Origin: Paucibacter sp. B2R-40
GTDB lineage: Bacteria; Pseudomonadota; Gammaproteobacteria; Burkholderiales; Burkholderiaceae_C
Length of the DNA stretch: 64,000 nt
Direction: 5' to 3'
Assembly (NCBI RefSeq): GCF_025717555.1
Contig: NZ_JAJIRP010000001.1
Location: forward strand, 310,001 to 374,000
Made by a program: the position numbers and the translations under genes. The notes beneath the pieces were generated by a model, which was not told the origin of the DNA, did not search any database, and saw only the letters and a program-made list of their open reading frames with translations. Shown in pieces: positions 25,783-34,746 of the stretch. The number at the start of each line of letters is the position of its first letter. Within the stretch, counting starts at the first letter, position 1.

Positions 25783-26790
25783 TCAGACTTTTGCCCTAGC
25801 CTTGTCCCACAAGGCGACCGCCTCGCCCACCACACCGCGCCGGAAGGCCAGCACGCAGACGATGAAGATCAGCCCGGTCACCAGGCTGACCGATTCACCC
25901 AGGCCATTGAACCAATTGATGCCGGTCAGGTCGGCCAAGGCCTTGCCCAAATCACCGATCTTGTTCTCCAGCGCAATGATGATCAGCGCGCCAACCATGG
26001 GGCCGACCAAGGTGCCCATGCCGCCGACCAGGGTCATCAAAATGACCAGACCCGAGGTGGTCCAGACGGCATCGGTCAGCGTCGCGAAGCCCAGCACCAG
26101 CGTCTTGGTGGCGCCGGCCAGCCCGGCCAGAGTGGCCGACAACACAAAGGCCAGCAGCTTGAAACGGTCAACGTCGTAGCCAAGCGAAATGGCGCGGGGC
26201 TCGTTCTCGCGGATCGAGGTCAAGACTTGACCAAACGGAGAATGCACGGTGCGGTAGATCAGCCAGAAAGCGGCAATGAAAATTGCCAGCACCACGTAGT
26301 AAAGCGTGAGATCGTTGGCCAGGTCGAGGCCGAAAAAGCTGCCGCGCGGCACCGACTGCAGGCCGTCCTCACCACCGGTGAACGAAGCTTGTAGGAAGAA
26401 GAAGTACAGCATCTGGCTCAGCGCCAGCGTGATCATCGAGAAATAGATGCCGGTGCGTTTGATCGCCAGCAGGCCAATGGCCAGACCGACGCCGCCGGCG
26501 GCCAAGGCTCCGAAGATCAAGCCCAGCGGCGCCGACAAGCCCCAGACCTTCAGCGCATGGCCGGCGCCATAAGCGGCGGTGCCCAAGAACGCCGCATGGC
26601 CGAAGCTGAGCAGGCCGGTAAAGCCGACCAGCAGATTGAAGGCGCAGGCAAACAGCGCGAAGCACAGCACCTTCATCACGAAGATCGGATACACGCCCAG
26701 GGCCGGCAGCAGCGCGATGGCGCCGAACAGCAGCGCGTAACCGTAGACAGGATTGAAGGGAGATTTTGAGGTCGACACTTGCGCGGTCAT
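25783..26790 (-). CDS. livM: branched-chain amino acid ABC transporter permease LivM
   Basis: A 335-residue inner-membrane permease with about nine or ten hydrophobic segments. The family signature is AFNLLVGFTGLLSFGHAAFL followed by GTAAYGAG, and the cytoplasmic coupling loop is SIRENEPRAISLGYDVDRFK. It is the last gene of the liv operon, starting two bases after the livH stop. Together with LivH it would form the channel for amino acids or related amides. The exact substrate is unknown. Confidence 0.93.
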   Translation of the reverse strand: MTAQVSTSKSPFNPVYGYALLFGAIALLPALGVYPIFVMKVLCFALFACAFNLLVGFTGLLSFGHAAFLGTAAYGAGHALKVWGLSAPLGLIFGALAAGGVGLAIGLLAIKRTGIYFSMITLALSQMLYFFFLQASFTGGEDGLQSVPRGSFFGLDLANDLTLYYVVLAIFIAAFWLIYRTVHSPFGQVLTSIRENEPRAISLGYDVDRFKLLAFVLSATLAGLAGATKTLVLGFATLTDAVWTTSGLVILMTLVGGMGTLVGPMVGALIIIALENKIGDLGKALADLTGINWFNGLGESVSLVTGLIFIVCVLAFRRGVVGEAVALWDKARAKV

Positions 26791-26792
26791 GC

Positions 26793-27680
26793 TTATTTTT
26801 CCTTGCCAAACAGACCGGCCGGCCGCACCAGCAACACGATGGCCATCACCACAAACACCACCGTGCTCGAGGCCTCGGGGTAGAACACCTTGGTCAAACC
26901 TTCAACAATGCCCAGCCCCAGGCCGGTCAGAATCGAGCCGAGGATGGACCCCATGCCGCCAATCACCACCACCGCGAACACGACGATGATCAGATTGCTG
27001 CCCATCAGCGCGCTGACTTGCAAAATCGGCGCCGCCAGTACGCCGGCAAATGCCGCGAGTGCGACACCGCCGGCATAGGTCAGCGTGATCATGCGCGGCA
27101 CATTGATGCCGAAGGCTTGCACCAGCTTGGGGTTTTCGGTGCCGGCCCGCAAGGTGGCCCCCAGCGTCGTCTTCTCGATCAAGGCCCAGACCGCCAGACA
27201 CACCGTGATCGACGCCACCACCACCCAGGCGCGGTAGTTGGGCAAAATCATGAAGCCCAGATTGGTGGCCCCTTGCAAGGCCTCCGGCACCTGGTACTGC
27301 TGGCCCGAGACACCGTAGAAGCTGCGGAATACGCCCTCCATCACCAGCGTGATGCCAAAGGTCAAAAGCAGGCCGTAGATGTGATCGAGCTTGTAAAGCC
27401 ACTGCAGCATCAGCCGCTCGATCAAGATGCCCAAGACACCGACCACCAGCGGCGCCAGCAAGAGCATCAGCCAGTAGTTCAGGCCCAGGTACTCCAGCCC
27501 CATCCAGGCTAGAAAGGCGCCCATCATGTACAGCGCCCCATGGGCGAAGTTGATGATGTTGAGCATGCCGAAAATGACGGCCAAGCCCAGCGACAGCATT
27601 GCGTAAAACGAGCCGTTGACCAGGCCCAGCAGAAGCTGGCCCAGCAGGGCGGGCAGGGGGATGCCGAAAAAGTCTGTCAT
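26793..27680 (-). CDS. livH: branched-chain amino acid ABC transporter permease LivH
   Basis: A 295-residue permease. The signature LLGLVNGSFYAMLSLGLAVI with FGMLNIINFAHGALYMMGAF is typical of LivH. The cytoplasmic coupling loop is LRAGTENPKLVQAFGINVPR. The ATG at 27680 (MTDFFGIPLP) was chosen because sequence further upstream is non-coding in character. It is separated from livK by 214 bp with two hairpins, and from livM by 2 bp. Confidence 0.93.
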   Translation of the reverse strand: MTDFFGIPLPALLGQLLLGLVNGSFYAMLSLGLAVIFGMLNIINFAHGALYMMGAFLAWMGLEYLGLNYWLMLLLAPLVVGVLGILIERLMLQWLYKLDHIYGLLLTFGITLVMEGVFRSFYGVSGQQYQVPEALQGATNLGFMILPNYRAWVVVASITVCLAVWALIEKTTLGATLRAGTENPKLVQAFGINVPRMITLTYAGGVALAAFAGVLAAPILQVSALMGSNLIIVVFAVVVIGGMGSILGSILTGLGLGIVEGLTKVFYPEASSTVVFVVMAIVLLVRPAGLFGKEK

Positions 27681-27743
27681 GTCGTACTGAGTGTGTGAAT
27701 TGGTTTCAAGCCGGGCGCCGGGCCGCTCCCAAGTCCGGCTTGA

Positions 27744-27796
27744 GCCGATGTCATGGTCGGCCGCTGCCGGCCATGATCGGCGTCCCCTCGGGGGAC
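27744..27796. terminator. hairpin pair in the livK-livH gap
   Basis: A long imperfect hairpin (27744-27781) pairs GCCGAT and CATGGTCGGC with GCCGGCCATG and ATCGGC around a CGCT loop. Next to it, GTCCCC-TCG-GGGGAC (27782-27796) is a perfect 6-bp stem. Both lie 100-150 nt after the livK stop in the direction of transcription. This is a plausible partial terminator or mRNA-stabilising structure that lets livK be expressed above livHM. No T-run is present. Confidence 0.4.
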
Positions 27797-27894
27797 TGAG
27801 TGCCGCGGCTCCAAGCACGCCTTCGCGGGCTTGGACGGCACGAAGGCCAGCGGCGTCTCGCCGATGGCCGCCTGCGTACGCGCAGGCGAGGGGC

Positions 27895-29106
27895 TCACTT
27901 CTTCACCAGCGGGCACTTTGAATCTGCCAGCTTGGTGAAAGCCTCTTCACCCGGAATGCGGGTGGTGACCTTGAAGTAATCCCAAGGCTCGTTGGACTCC
28001 TTGGGCGACTTCACCTGCAGAAGGAACATGTCATGGATGCCGCGCCCGTCTTCCTTGCGGATATTGCCCTTGACGTAGAAGTCATTGATAGGCGTGGCCT
28101 TCATCTTGACCATCACCTTGTCGGCGTCGTCGGTCTTGATGGCGTCAACTGCCTTCAGATAGTGCATCGCGGCGGAGTAGTCGGCCGCTTGCAGCGAGGA
28201 CGGCATGCGCTTCATCTTCTCGAAGAAGCGGCGGCTCCACTCGCGCGCTTCCGGGCTCTGGTTCCAGTACCAGCTGTCGGTCAAATACATGCCCTCGGTG
28301 GTCTTCAGACCGAGCGAATGGATGTCATTGATGAACATCAGCAGGCCGGCCAGCTTCATGGTCTTGGTGACGCCGAACTCATTGGCGGCCTTGATTGCAT
28401 TGATGGTGTCGCCGCCGGCATTGGCCAGACCCAGCACTTGCGCCTTGCTGCCCTGCGCTTGCAGCAAGAAGGACGAGAAGTCACTGGCGTTGAGTGGGTG
28501 CTTGACGCTGCCCAGCACTTGGCCGCCGGTCTTGGCGACGACCGCTGCGGTGTCGTTCTGCAGCGAGGCACCGAAGGCATAGTCGGCGGTCAGGAAGTAC
28601 CAGCTCTTGCCGCCACCCTTGGTGACGGCCGCACCGGTGCCATTGGCCAGCGCCACCGTGTCGTAGGCGTAATGAACGGTGTAGGGCGTGCAGTCTTCAT
28701 TGGTCAAGCGGGCCGAGCCGGCGCCGATCACCATGAAAGGGCGCTTCTTTTCGGCTGCGATTTTGGCCATGGCCAGATTGGCGCCGGAGTTGGTGCCGCC
28801 GATCAGCATGTCCAGACCCTGGGTGTCAATCCACTCGCGCGCCTTGCTGGCGGCGACGTCGGCCTTGTTCTGGTGGTCGGCAAAGATCAGTTCGATCTTC
28901 TTGCCGGCGGCCATGCCCTTCATATCGGCAATCGCCAGCTTGATCGCCTCGACGCCACCGGCGCCGTCGATGTCCGCATAGACGCTGGACATATCGGTGA
29001 TGAAGCCGATCTTGACGGTGTCGCCGGAGATCTGCGCTTGGGCAGCGCCAGCAAATCCGACGGCGGCGATGGTCGCGAGGGCAGTGCGCTTGAACATAGG
29101 GATCAT
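27895..29106 (-). CDS. livK: branched-chain amino acid ABC transporter substrate-binding protein
   Basis: A 403-residue periplasmic binding protein with signal peptide FKRTALATIAAVGFAGAAQA. The Peripla_BP_6 fold starts with VKIGFITDMSSVYADIDGAG, and DMLIGGTNSGANLAMAKIAA is the hinge-side motif. Some relatives bind amides, aromatic acids or urea rather than Leu/Ile/Val, so the ligand is open. It lies between livF (54 nt upstream) and livH (214 nt downstream). Confidence 0.92.
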   Translation of the reverse strand: MIPMFKRTALATIAAVGFAGAAQAQISGDTVKIGFITDMSSVYADIDGAGGVEAIKLAIADMKGMAAGKKIELIFADHQNKADVAASKAREWIDTQGLDMLIGGTNSGANLAMAKIAAEKKRPFMVIGAGSARLTNEDCTPYTVHYAYDTVALANGTGAAVTKGGGKSWYFLTADYAFGASLQNDTAAVVAKTGGQVLGSVKHPLNASDFSSFLLQAQGSKAQVLGLANAGGDTINAIKAANEFGVTKTMKLAGLLMFINDIHSLGLKTTEGMYLTDSWYWNQSPEAREWSRRFFEKMKRMPSSLQAADYSAAMHYLKAVDAIKTDDADKVMVKMKATPINDFYVKGNIRKEDGRGIHDMFLLQVKSPKESNEPWDYFKVTTRIPGEEAFTKLADSKCPLVKK

Positions 29107-29160
29107 GGTCTTGTCTCCTGGAGCGGTGGTTTTGGGTCGAACAAAGAACAAATCAATCAA

Positions 29161-29874
29161 TCAAACACTGAGCAATTCATCGAGCTTGGCCTGCTTGGCC
29201 GGCAACTCCGAAGCAGCGAAGGACTCCACCACCTCGCCATGCTCGACCACGACGAAGTGATCGGCCAGCGGCGCAGCAAAGCGGAAGTTCTGCTCCACCA
29301 TCACGATGGTGTAGCCCTGAGCCTTGAGTGCCAAGATCATGCGTGCCAAGGTCTGAACGATCACGGGGGCCAGGCCCTCGGAGATTTCGTCCAGCAGCAA
29401 GATGTCGGCGCCGGTGCGCAGGATGCGCGCCACCGCCAGCATCTGCTGCTCGCCGCCCGACAGCCGCGTGCCAGGGCTGTGGCGGCGCTCGGCCAGATTC
29501 GGGAACATCTGATAAATCTGCGCATCGCTCATCGGCGTGGCGCGGCCTCCGCTCAAACGCGGCGGCAGGTGCAGGTTCTCCTCGGTCGTCAGCGAAGCAA
29601 AAATGCCGCGCTCCTCGGGGCAATAGCCCAGACCCAGATGCGCGATGCGGTGCGTGGCCATCCCAATGGTTTCGCTGCCATGCACCTTGATGGAGCCCTT
29701 GCGCGCGCCGGTCAAACCCATGATGGCGCGCAGCGTAGTGGTACGGCCGGCGCCGTTACGGCCCAGCAGTGTCAAGACCTGACCCTTTTGAATCGACAAA
29801 TTGATGCCGTGGAGGATGTGGGATTCGCCGTACCAGGCGTGCAGATTTGATATTTCGAGTGCGGCTGTCATCAT
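29161..29874 (-). CDS. livF: ABC transporter ATP-binding protein LivF, Walker A Lys replaced by Arg
   Basis: A 237-residue ATPase of the liv system. The signature LSGGEQQMLAVARIL and Walker B DILLLDEISEGLAP are intact, and the switch His lies within the C-terminal part. Walker A reads GRNGAGRTTTL, so the invariant Lys (residue 44) is Arg. LivF works with LivG, whose Walker A is normal. ATP binding at this site may be weakened. Starts at 29874 and 29871 are both possible. I cannot tell whether the Arg is common among close relatives. Confidence 0.9.
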   Translation of the reverse strand: MMTAALEISNLHAWYGESHILHGINLSIQKGQVLTLLGRNGAGRTTTLRAIMGLTGARKGSIKVHGSETIGMATHRIAHLGLGYCPEERGIFASLTTEENLHLPPRLSGGRATPMSDAQIYQMFPNLAERRHSPGTRLSGGEQQMLAVARILRTGADILLLDEISEGLAPVIVQTLARMILALKAQGYTIVMVEQNFRFAAPLADHFVVVEHGEVVESFAASELPAKQAKLDELLSV

Positions 29875-29956
29875 GCCTCCCGCCGGGCCGCCCCAAGGGA
29901 GGCTGCGCCCCCCCGGGGGGCAGAGAAGCGGCAAAGCCGCGAACGTGGGGGCTTCA

Positions 29957-30727
29957 TCAGTGGGCTCCCTGGAGTTCGGCCGCTTCGCTGCCCATATAAG
30001 CTTCCAGCACGGCCGGGTGTTTGGAGACCTCCGCGTAATCGCCTTCGGCCAACACGGCGCCGCGCGCCAGCACGGTGATGCGGTCGGCGATTTTTGAGAC
30101 GACCTTCATATTGTGTTCAACCATCAAGACGGTGCGGCCCTCGGCGACGCGCTTGATCAGCGCGGTGACGCGGTCCACGTCCTCGTGGCCCATTCCCTGG
30201 GTAGGCTCGTCGAGCAACATCAGCGTGGGCTCCATCGCCATGGTGGTGGCGATCTCCAGCGCGCGCTTGCGGCCATAGGGCAAATCGCCCGCCTTCAGCT
30301 TCGCCATATCGCGCAGGTCCACCAGTTCTAACAGCGCAAGCACACGGGCATCGAGCTGTTTCAAGCCGGTCAGGCCTTTCCAGAAATGGAAGCTGGTGCC
30401 GGTGAAGCGCTGCAAGCCGATGCGCACGTTTTCCAGCACGGTCAGATGCGGGAATACGGCGGAAATCTGGAAGCTGCGGATCACGCCGCGGCGGGCAATT
30501 TCGGCGGGCTTTTCGCCGGTGATGTCGACGCCGTTGAAGTGGATGCTGCCGCGCGTCGGCTCCAAAAACTTGGTCAGCAAATTGAAGCAAGTCGTCTTGC
30601 CGGCGCCGTTCGGGCCGATCAAAGCATGGATCGCACCGCGCTGCACCCGCAGGTCGACACCGTCAACGGCGGTGAAGCCCTTGAAGTCCTTGCTGAGTCC
30701 GCGGGTCTCGAGAATGAGTTCGCTCAC
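29957..30727 (-). CDS. livG: ABC transporter ATP-binding protein LivG
   Basis: A 256-residue ATPase. Walker A is GPNGAGKTTCFNLLTKFLEP, the signature region is AGDLPYGRKRALEIATTMAM, Walker B is PTLMLLDEPTQGMG and the switch is MVEHNM. The signature LSGGQ is LPYGR, a variation typical of the LivG branch. I chose the GTG at 30727 because it yields VSELILETRGLSKDF, the usual N terminus of the family; the ATG at 30793 would add 22 unlikely residues. It is the first gene of livGFKHM. Confidence 0.9.
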   Translation of the reverse strand: MSELILETRGLSKDFKGFTAVDGVDLRVQRGAIHALIGPNGAGKTTCFNLLTKFLEPTRGSIHFNGVDITGEKPAEIARRGVIRSFQISAVFPHLTVLENVRIGLQRFTGTSFHFWKGLTGLKQLDARVLALLELVDLRDMAKLKAGDLPYGRKRALEIATTMAMEPTLMLLDEPTQGMGHEDVDRVTALIKRVAEGRTVLMVEHNMKVVSKIADRITVLARGAVLAEGDYAEVSKHPAVLEAYMGSEAAELQGAH

Positions 30728-30876
30728 TGTGCATCGGCGCACCCGTTCAGGGCGCGATTGAAGTTGAGCGCCCAATGTAGGGCGTAAAGGCAAGACCTGG
30801 CACGGGAACTTCCTTTACGTAGCATTGCGCTAGGGTAATCACTTAGGTTTCGGGAGCCGAAACGGGATGCCGTGCC

Positions 30877-31485
30877 CTAGCTTGGGCCGTTTTGACCCAG
30901 GCCCGCAGTGCTTGCGCCCAATACCCGGCCGACCAAGGCGGCCGCATTGTGAACGTCATAGCGTTGGCGCAGACCGGCACGCAGCTTCTCGACCGTGCGT
31001 GGCGACAGGCCCAGCAACTTGGCGGATTCCTTGGCGGTTTGCCCGGCTGCCATGGCCGTCAGAACCTCGCGCTCACGCGGCGTCAGCGACTCGGAATCGC
31101 ATTGCTTGGTGAGCACCGGCTCAAAAATCCAGGCAGTTTCGCAAAAAGGCGCGGCGATATCGCGCGCATGACCGTGAACGCGGAACCAATGCAGGCGGCC
31201 GTCGCGGCGCTGCATCAAACGTTCATCCTGGTATCTGCCGCAGCCCTGCATGGCGTTTTGAATGCGCAGACCAATACGCTTGAATTCGGCCTCGCTGGGG
31301 AAGAGCAGGGCAAAGCTCTGCCCGATCAAGGCGTCCGCTTCGTAACCAAACATGGCCGCAAAACTTGGGTTGACCCAAGTCAGCACGCGCTCATGCGACA
31401 GCGCCAGCCCCAGCGGGCTCAAGCTCGCGAAGGCGTCGGCTGGGGAAAACCCTGGCGTAGTTTTGGGGCTTACTGCTGCATCCAT
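30877..31485 (-). CDS. PAS-LuxR transcriptional regulator
   Basis: A 202-residue regulator. A PAS domain (about 20-130) contains VLTWVNPSFAAMFGYEADAL and RRDGRLHWFRVHGHARDI. A LuxR-type HTH (about 138-195) carries LTPREREVLTAMAAGQTAKE and LSPRTVEKLRAGLRQRY. There is no receiver domain, so it likely senses a small molecule or redox state by PAS. It is divergent from the 3HB-oligomer hydrolase gene with a 120-bp gap, which suggests it controls it. The ATG at 31485 (MDAAVSPKT) was chosen over a longer frame. Confidence 0.82.
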   Translation of the reverse strand: MDAAVSPKTTPGFSPADAFASLSPLGLALSHERVLTWVNPSFAAMFGYEADALIGQSFALLFPSEAEFKRIGLRIQNAMQGCGRYQDERLMQRRDGRLHWFRVHGHARDIAAPFCETAWIFEPVLTKQCDSESLTPREREVLTAMAAGQTAKESAKLLGLSPRTVEKLRAGLRQRYDVHNAAALVGRVLGASTAGLGQNGPS

Positions 31486-31605
31486 GGCTGCGTAGGCTAA
31501 CCGATTATTCGCGCGGCTGTATGACAAGCGCGGCGAGGGCGTTCGCCTGGCCGGCGCGCGCCCCTGTGAATTCGAGTCCAACGATATTCCAAAGGAGACG
31601 ATGCC

Positions 31606-33807
31606 ATGAAGACCTCTCGCCGTTTGTCCAAGACCCTGCGTCAGCAGGCCCTGTTGCTTGCGGCACCCATCTTGCTGGGTGCTTGCGGCAGCGACAACGA
31701 CCCAGCGCCCGCCCCACCGCCACCACCAGCTCCGGTCGTCAATGTTATACCGGCCTTTGTGGCGGGCACCGTCGCGCAGGCGAGTTATGACGGCAGCAGC
31801 GATGACTTGCTGACGGCCGGGCTGGGCAAGAAAGGTTTGGTCTCACCTGCACTCGCACCTACCTTCGCCGTCGCCGCAACGCCGACCGTGGCCGAATTGC
31901 GCCGCAATGCGATTTTCAATAACTACCGCGCCCTGATTGATTACTCGGCCGCAGGTGGATTCGGGAGCCTGTACGGCCCCAATATCGACGCATCAGGCGC
32001 CGACACGCTGGGCGACGGCAAGGTTGCCGGCACCGAGTACATTGCCGTCGCCGACGACGGCACGGGTCGCCAAAACGTCGTGTTGATGGTGCAGGTGCCG
32101 AGCAGCTTCGATGCCAAGAACCCTTGCATTGTCACCGCGACATCTTCCGGCTCGCGCGGCGTTTACGGCGCCATCGGCACGGCGGGTGAGTGGGGGCTCA
32201 AGCGCGGCTGCGCGGTCGCCTATGCCGACAAGGGCTCGGGCAATGGCCTGCATGATCTGTCCAGCGACAATGTGATTCAGATCGACGGCACGATCGCCAC
32301 CGCCACCGTGGCTGGCAAAAAAGCGCATTTCAAGGCCGATATGACTGAGGCTGAACGGCTTGGCTATATCGCCGCCTTCCCGAACCGGGTCGCCTACAAG
32401 CATGCGCATTCGCAGCAGAACCCCGAGAAGGACTGGGGCCGCGACACGCTGCGCGCCGTCAAGCTGGCCTTCTATGTGCTGAACGAAAAATACGGCACCG
32501 ATATCGCGGCCCAGCCGGGCAAGAAAGAAGTCGTCATCACGCCGGCCAACACGATTGTGATCGCGTCCTCGGTGTCCAATGGGGGCGGCGCCGCCTTGGC
32601 TGCTGCCGAGCAAGATACAGAAAGCTTGATCGACGGCGTGGCCGTCACCGAGCCGATGGTGCAGCCCGGTGCCAACCCGGGTCTGACCATCAAGCAGGGC
32701 GCAGCGGCCGCAGTGGCGACGCACAGCAAGCCGCTGGTCGATTACTTCACCTATGCCAACATCTATCAGCCTTGCGCGTCGGCGTCCGCCCAGGCGGGGC
32801 CGCAGATCAATTTGGCCCCCATGGCCGCCAATGTGCAGAACCGCTGCTCGGCCTTGAAGGCGCGCGGTCTGCTGACTGGCGCGACACTCGCCGAGCAGGC
32901 CGACGAGGCGCTGGCTAAGCTGAATGCGTACGGCTGGCAGAGCGAGAGCAACTTCCTGCATCAATCGCACTTCCGCTACGCCACCAATTCCATCGTCGTC
33001 AACTATGTGAACAGCTACGGCAAGTTCAAGCCCAGCGACAACGTCTGTGGCTACAGCTATGCCAACACCAATGCCGGCGGCGATGTCATCGCACAGAGCG
33101 CAATCACGCAAGCCGGCCTGTTTTCCAGCGGCAACGGCGTACCGCCGACCGGTGGTGTCAACATCGTCTACAACGACTCGGTCGGTGGTGCGAAGTGGGA
33201 CTTCCTGGCCCTATCGGCCGGCAGTGGTGCACCTGGTGTCGGCTTAGCCGACTTTGCCCTCGACGGCGCTTTGTGCATGCGCTCGCTGGTGACCGGCAAA
33301 GACACCGTCAGTGGCGCGGGCCTGTTCGGCACGCAAAAAGCCTGGTCGGAGCGTGTCATCAAGGGCATGGAGGAGGTGCAACTCACGGCCAAACTTCGCT
33401 CGGTGCCGACCATCATCGTGGCCGGACGCAGCGATGCGCTGATCCCCGTCAACCATGCGGCGCGCGCCTACTATGGCAAGAACCAGGTACTCGAAGCGGC
33501 GACGTCCAAGACCCGCTACTACGAGGTCACCAATGCGCAGCATTTCGACACTTTCATCGCCGTCGGCGCCGCCTGGGGCTATGACAGCCGCTTTGTCCCG
33601 CTGCACGTCTATTTCAACCGCGCCATGGACCAGATGTGGGCGCATTTGAAGAGCGGCACAGCCCTGCCGGCCAGTCAGGTCGTGCACACCACGCCGCGCG
33701 CGACGGGTGTGCAAGTGACGCTGGCCAATGTACCGGTCTGGGCGCCGACGCCGGCCGCGTCAGATGCGATCGGCTTTGCGGCGGGTGTGTTGAGCGTGCC
33801 GGACTGA
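31606..33807 (+). CDS. D-(-)-3-hydroxybutyrate oligomer hydrolase, lipoprotein
   Basis: A 733-residue enzyme that cleaves 3-hydroxybutyrate oligomers released from PHB. It has a lipobox LLGACGSD near residue 25 and a Pro-rich linker, so it is probably anchored in the outer membrane or exported. Family stretches include IVTATSSGSRGVYGAIGTAG and GCAVAYADKGSGNGLHDLSS. The likely nucleophile is Ser324 in ASSVSNGGGAAL, and RSDALIPVNHAARA lies in the acid region. Length fits the family. The ATG at 31606 follows AAAGGAGACG. The divergent PAS-LuxR gene is the likely regulator. Confidence 0.9.
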   Translation: MKTSRRLSKTLRQQALLLAAPILLGACGSDNDPAPAPPPPPAPVVNVIPAFVAGTVAQASYDGSSDDLLTAGLGKKGLVSPALAPTFAVAATPTVAELRRNAIFNNYRALIDYSAAGGFGSLYGPNIDASGADTLGDGKVAGTEYIAVADDGTGRQNVVLMVQVPSSFDAKNPCIVTATSSGSRGVYGAIGTAGEWGLKRGCAVAYADKGSGNGLHDLSSDNVIQIDGTIATATVAGKKAHFKADMTEAERLGYIAAFPNRVAYKHAHSQQNPEKDWGRDTLRAVKLAFYVLNEKYGTDIAAQPGKKEVVITPANTIVIASSVSNGGGAALAAAEQDTESLIDGVAVTEPMVQPGANPGLTIKQGAAAAVATHSKPLVDYFTYANIYQPCASASAQAGPQINLAPMAANVQNRCSALKARGLLTGATLAEQADEALAKLNAYGWQSESNFLHQSHFRYATNSIVVNYVNSYGKFKPSDNVCGYSYANTNAGGDVIAQSAITQAGLFSSGNGVPPTGGVNIVYNDSVGGAKWDFLALSAGSGAPGVGLADFALDGALCMRSLVTGKDTVSGAGLFGTQKAWSERVIKGMEEVQLTAKLRSVPTIIVAGRSDALIPVNHAARAYYGKNQVLEAATSKTRYYEVTNAQHFDTFIAVGAAWGYDSRFVPLHVYFNRAMDQMWAHLKSGTALPASQVVHTTPRATGVQVTLANVPVWAPTPAASDAIGFAAGVLSVPD

Positions 33808-33820
33808 GCGTCTGAGCACT

Positions 33821-33838
33821 AGCGCCAGCATTGGCGCT
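33821..33838. terminator. hairpin between convergent genes
   Basis: AGCGCCA-GCAT-TGGCGCT is a perfect 7-bp stem with a 4-nt loop, 13 nt after the hydrolase stop and just before the end of the convergent gene at 33841. It could serve both strands. No T-run follows. Confidence 0.45.
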
Positions 33839-33840
33839 CG

Positions 33841-34728
33841 TCAATGGGGGCCCAGGTAGCAAGCCGGGCCCCCTTTTCCATCACGGTCTTCATCTTCCTC
33901 GCTGCATAGCGCTGCGATAAAGGCGGGGTCCAGTACCTGCCCCGGCAGTAGCAACTCCTCGTTCGGCCAGCGCTTGACCAGGTGACCGTTGGCGACGCCG
34001 CCGGTATGCGGTGCTTGGTAAGCGCGGCGATGCTGCATCGTCACACCGGCATTGGCGTTAGCGATGATGCGGCTTTCGCCCAAAGCCCAGGGCTCGAAAT
34101 AGGCATCGGCCGCCACATCCACTTGGCGAAAGTAAGCGCGAGCCCCTTCCGCATTCAGCTTGCGCCGGACCGTGCGCGTGATCAGGCCTTGCAGTTGGTC
34201 CAGCGCCGCATCGCTCATCTGGCTGACGGCCATCGGGCTCAGGTCTTGCTCGCGCAGCAGCTCAAGCAAGGCCGGTGTTGCTGCCAGTTCGGCCGGCAGC
34301 ACCTGCAGCATCGCCGCGACCACCGCATGATGCGGCGCCACGGCGGTCGCCACGCCACGTGTTTGCGGCTGCACGGGGCAGCGGATCTCGACAAAGCGCG
34401 GCTTGGTCGGGCCTGAGCAGCCGTCGTGATGGTAGTACTCGCCCTGGCTCAGCCGGCCCTTGCTGGAGCGGCCGCGCACATCGCGGTAAGTTGGGTGTTG
34501 GGTGTGCAGATTCAGGCAGACGACCAGGCCGGTAGCGTCAACCAGCTGATAAAAAGCCTCGCGCCACTCGGGCAACAAGAGCTGCTCATGCAGATAGTCA
34601 CTGACCTTGCCCTCGGCACCCAGCTCGCCCTCGATCACCAGGACAAAGGGCTTGGGCCGTCGCACGCGCCAGCGGGTATTGGCGAATTCAAGCACAGGCG
34701 AAGAGGGGGGCGTTTGCGGCTCGGACAT
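33841..34728 (-). CDS. possible Fe(II)/2-oxoglutarate-type oxygenase
   Basis: A 295-residue protein of no named family. The central motif GEYYHHDGCSGPTKPRFVEI offers an H-x-D pair. About 120 residues later, RIIANANAGVTMQHRR supplies a distal His, and HLVKRW an Arg. This order (HxD ... H ... R) resembles the clavaminate synthase/TauD-like superfamily. The match is by eye, without alignment, and the fold is inferred. The ATG at 34728 (MSEPQTPP) is 18 nt downstream of the GNAT stop, so the two form an operon. Confidence 0.5.
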   Translation of the reverse strand: MSEPQTPPSSPVLEFANTRWRVRRPKPFVLVIEGELGAEGKVSDYLHEQLLLPEWREAFYQLVDATGLVVCLNLHTQHPTYRDVRGRSSKGRLSQGEYYHHDGCSGPTKPRFVEIRCPVQPQTRGVATAVAPHHAVVAAMLQVLPAELAATPALLELLREQDLSPMAVSQMSDAALDQLQGLITRTVRRKLNAEGARAYFRQVDVAADAYFEPWALGESRIIANANAGVTMQHRRAYQAPHTGGVANGHLVKRWPNEELLLPGQVLDPAFIAALCSEEDEDRDGKGGPACYLGPH

Positions 34729-34746
34729 GGGGGTAAAAAGCAATCA

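Noticed and set aside
28033-29850. 605-codon plus-strand frame across livK and livF
   Set aside because: Antisense to well-supported transporter genes; composition is that of a shadow frame (His/Gly/Ala/Arg-rich).
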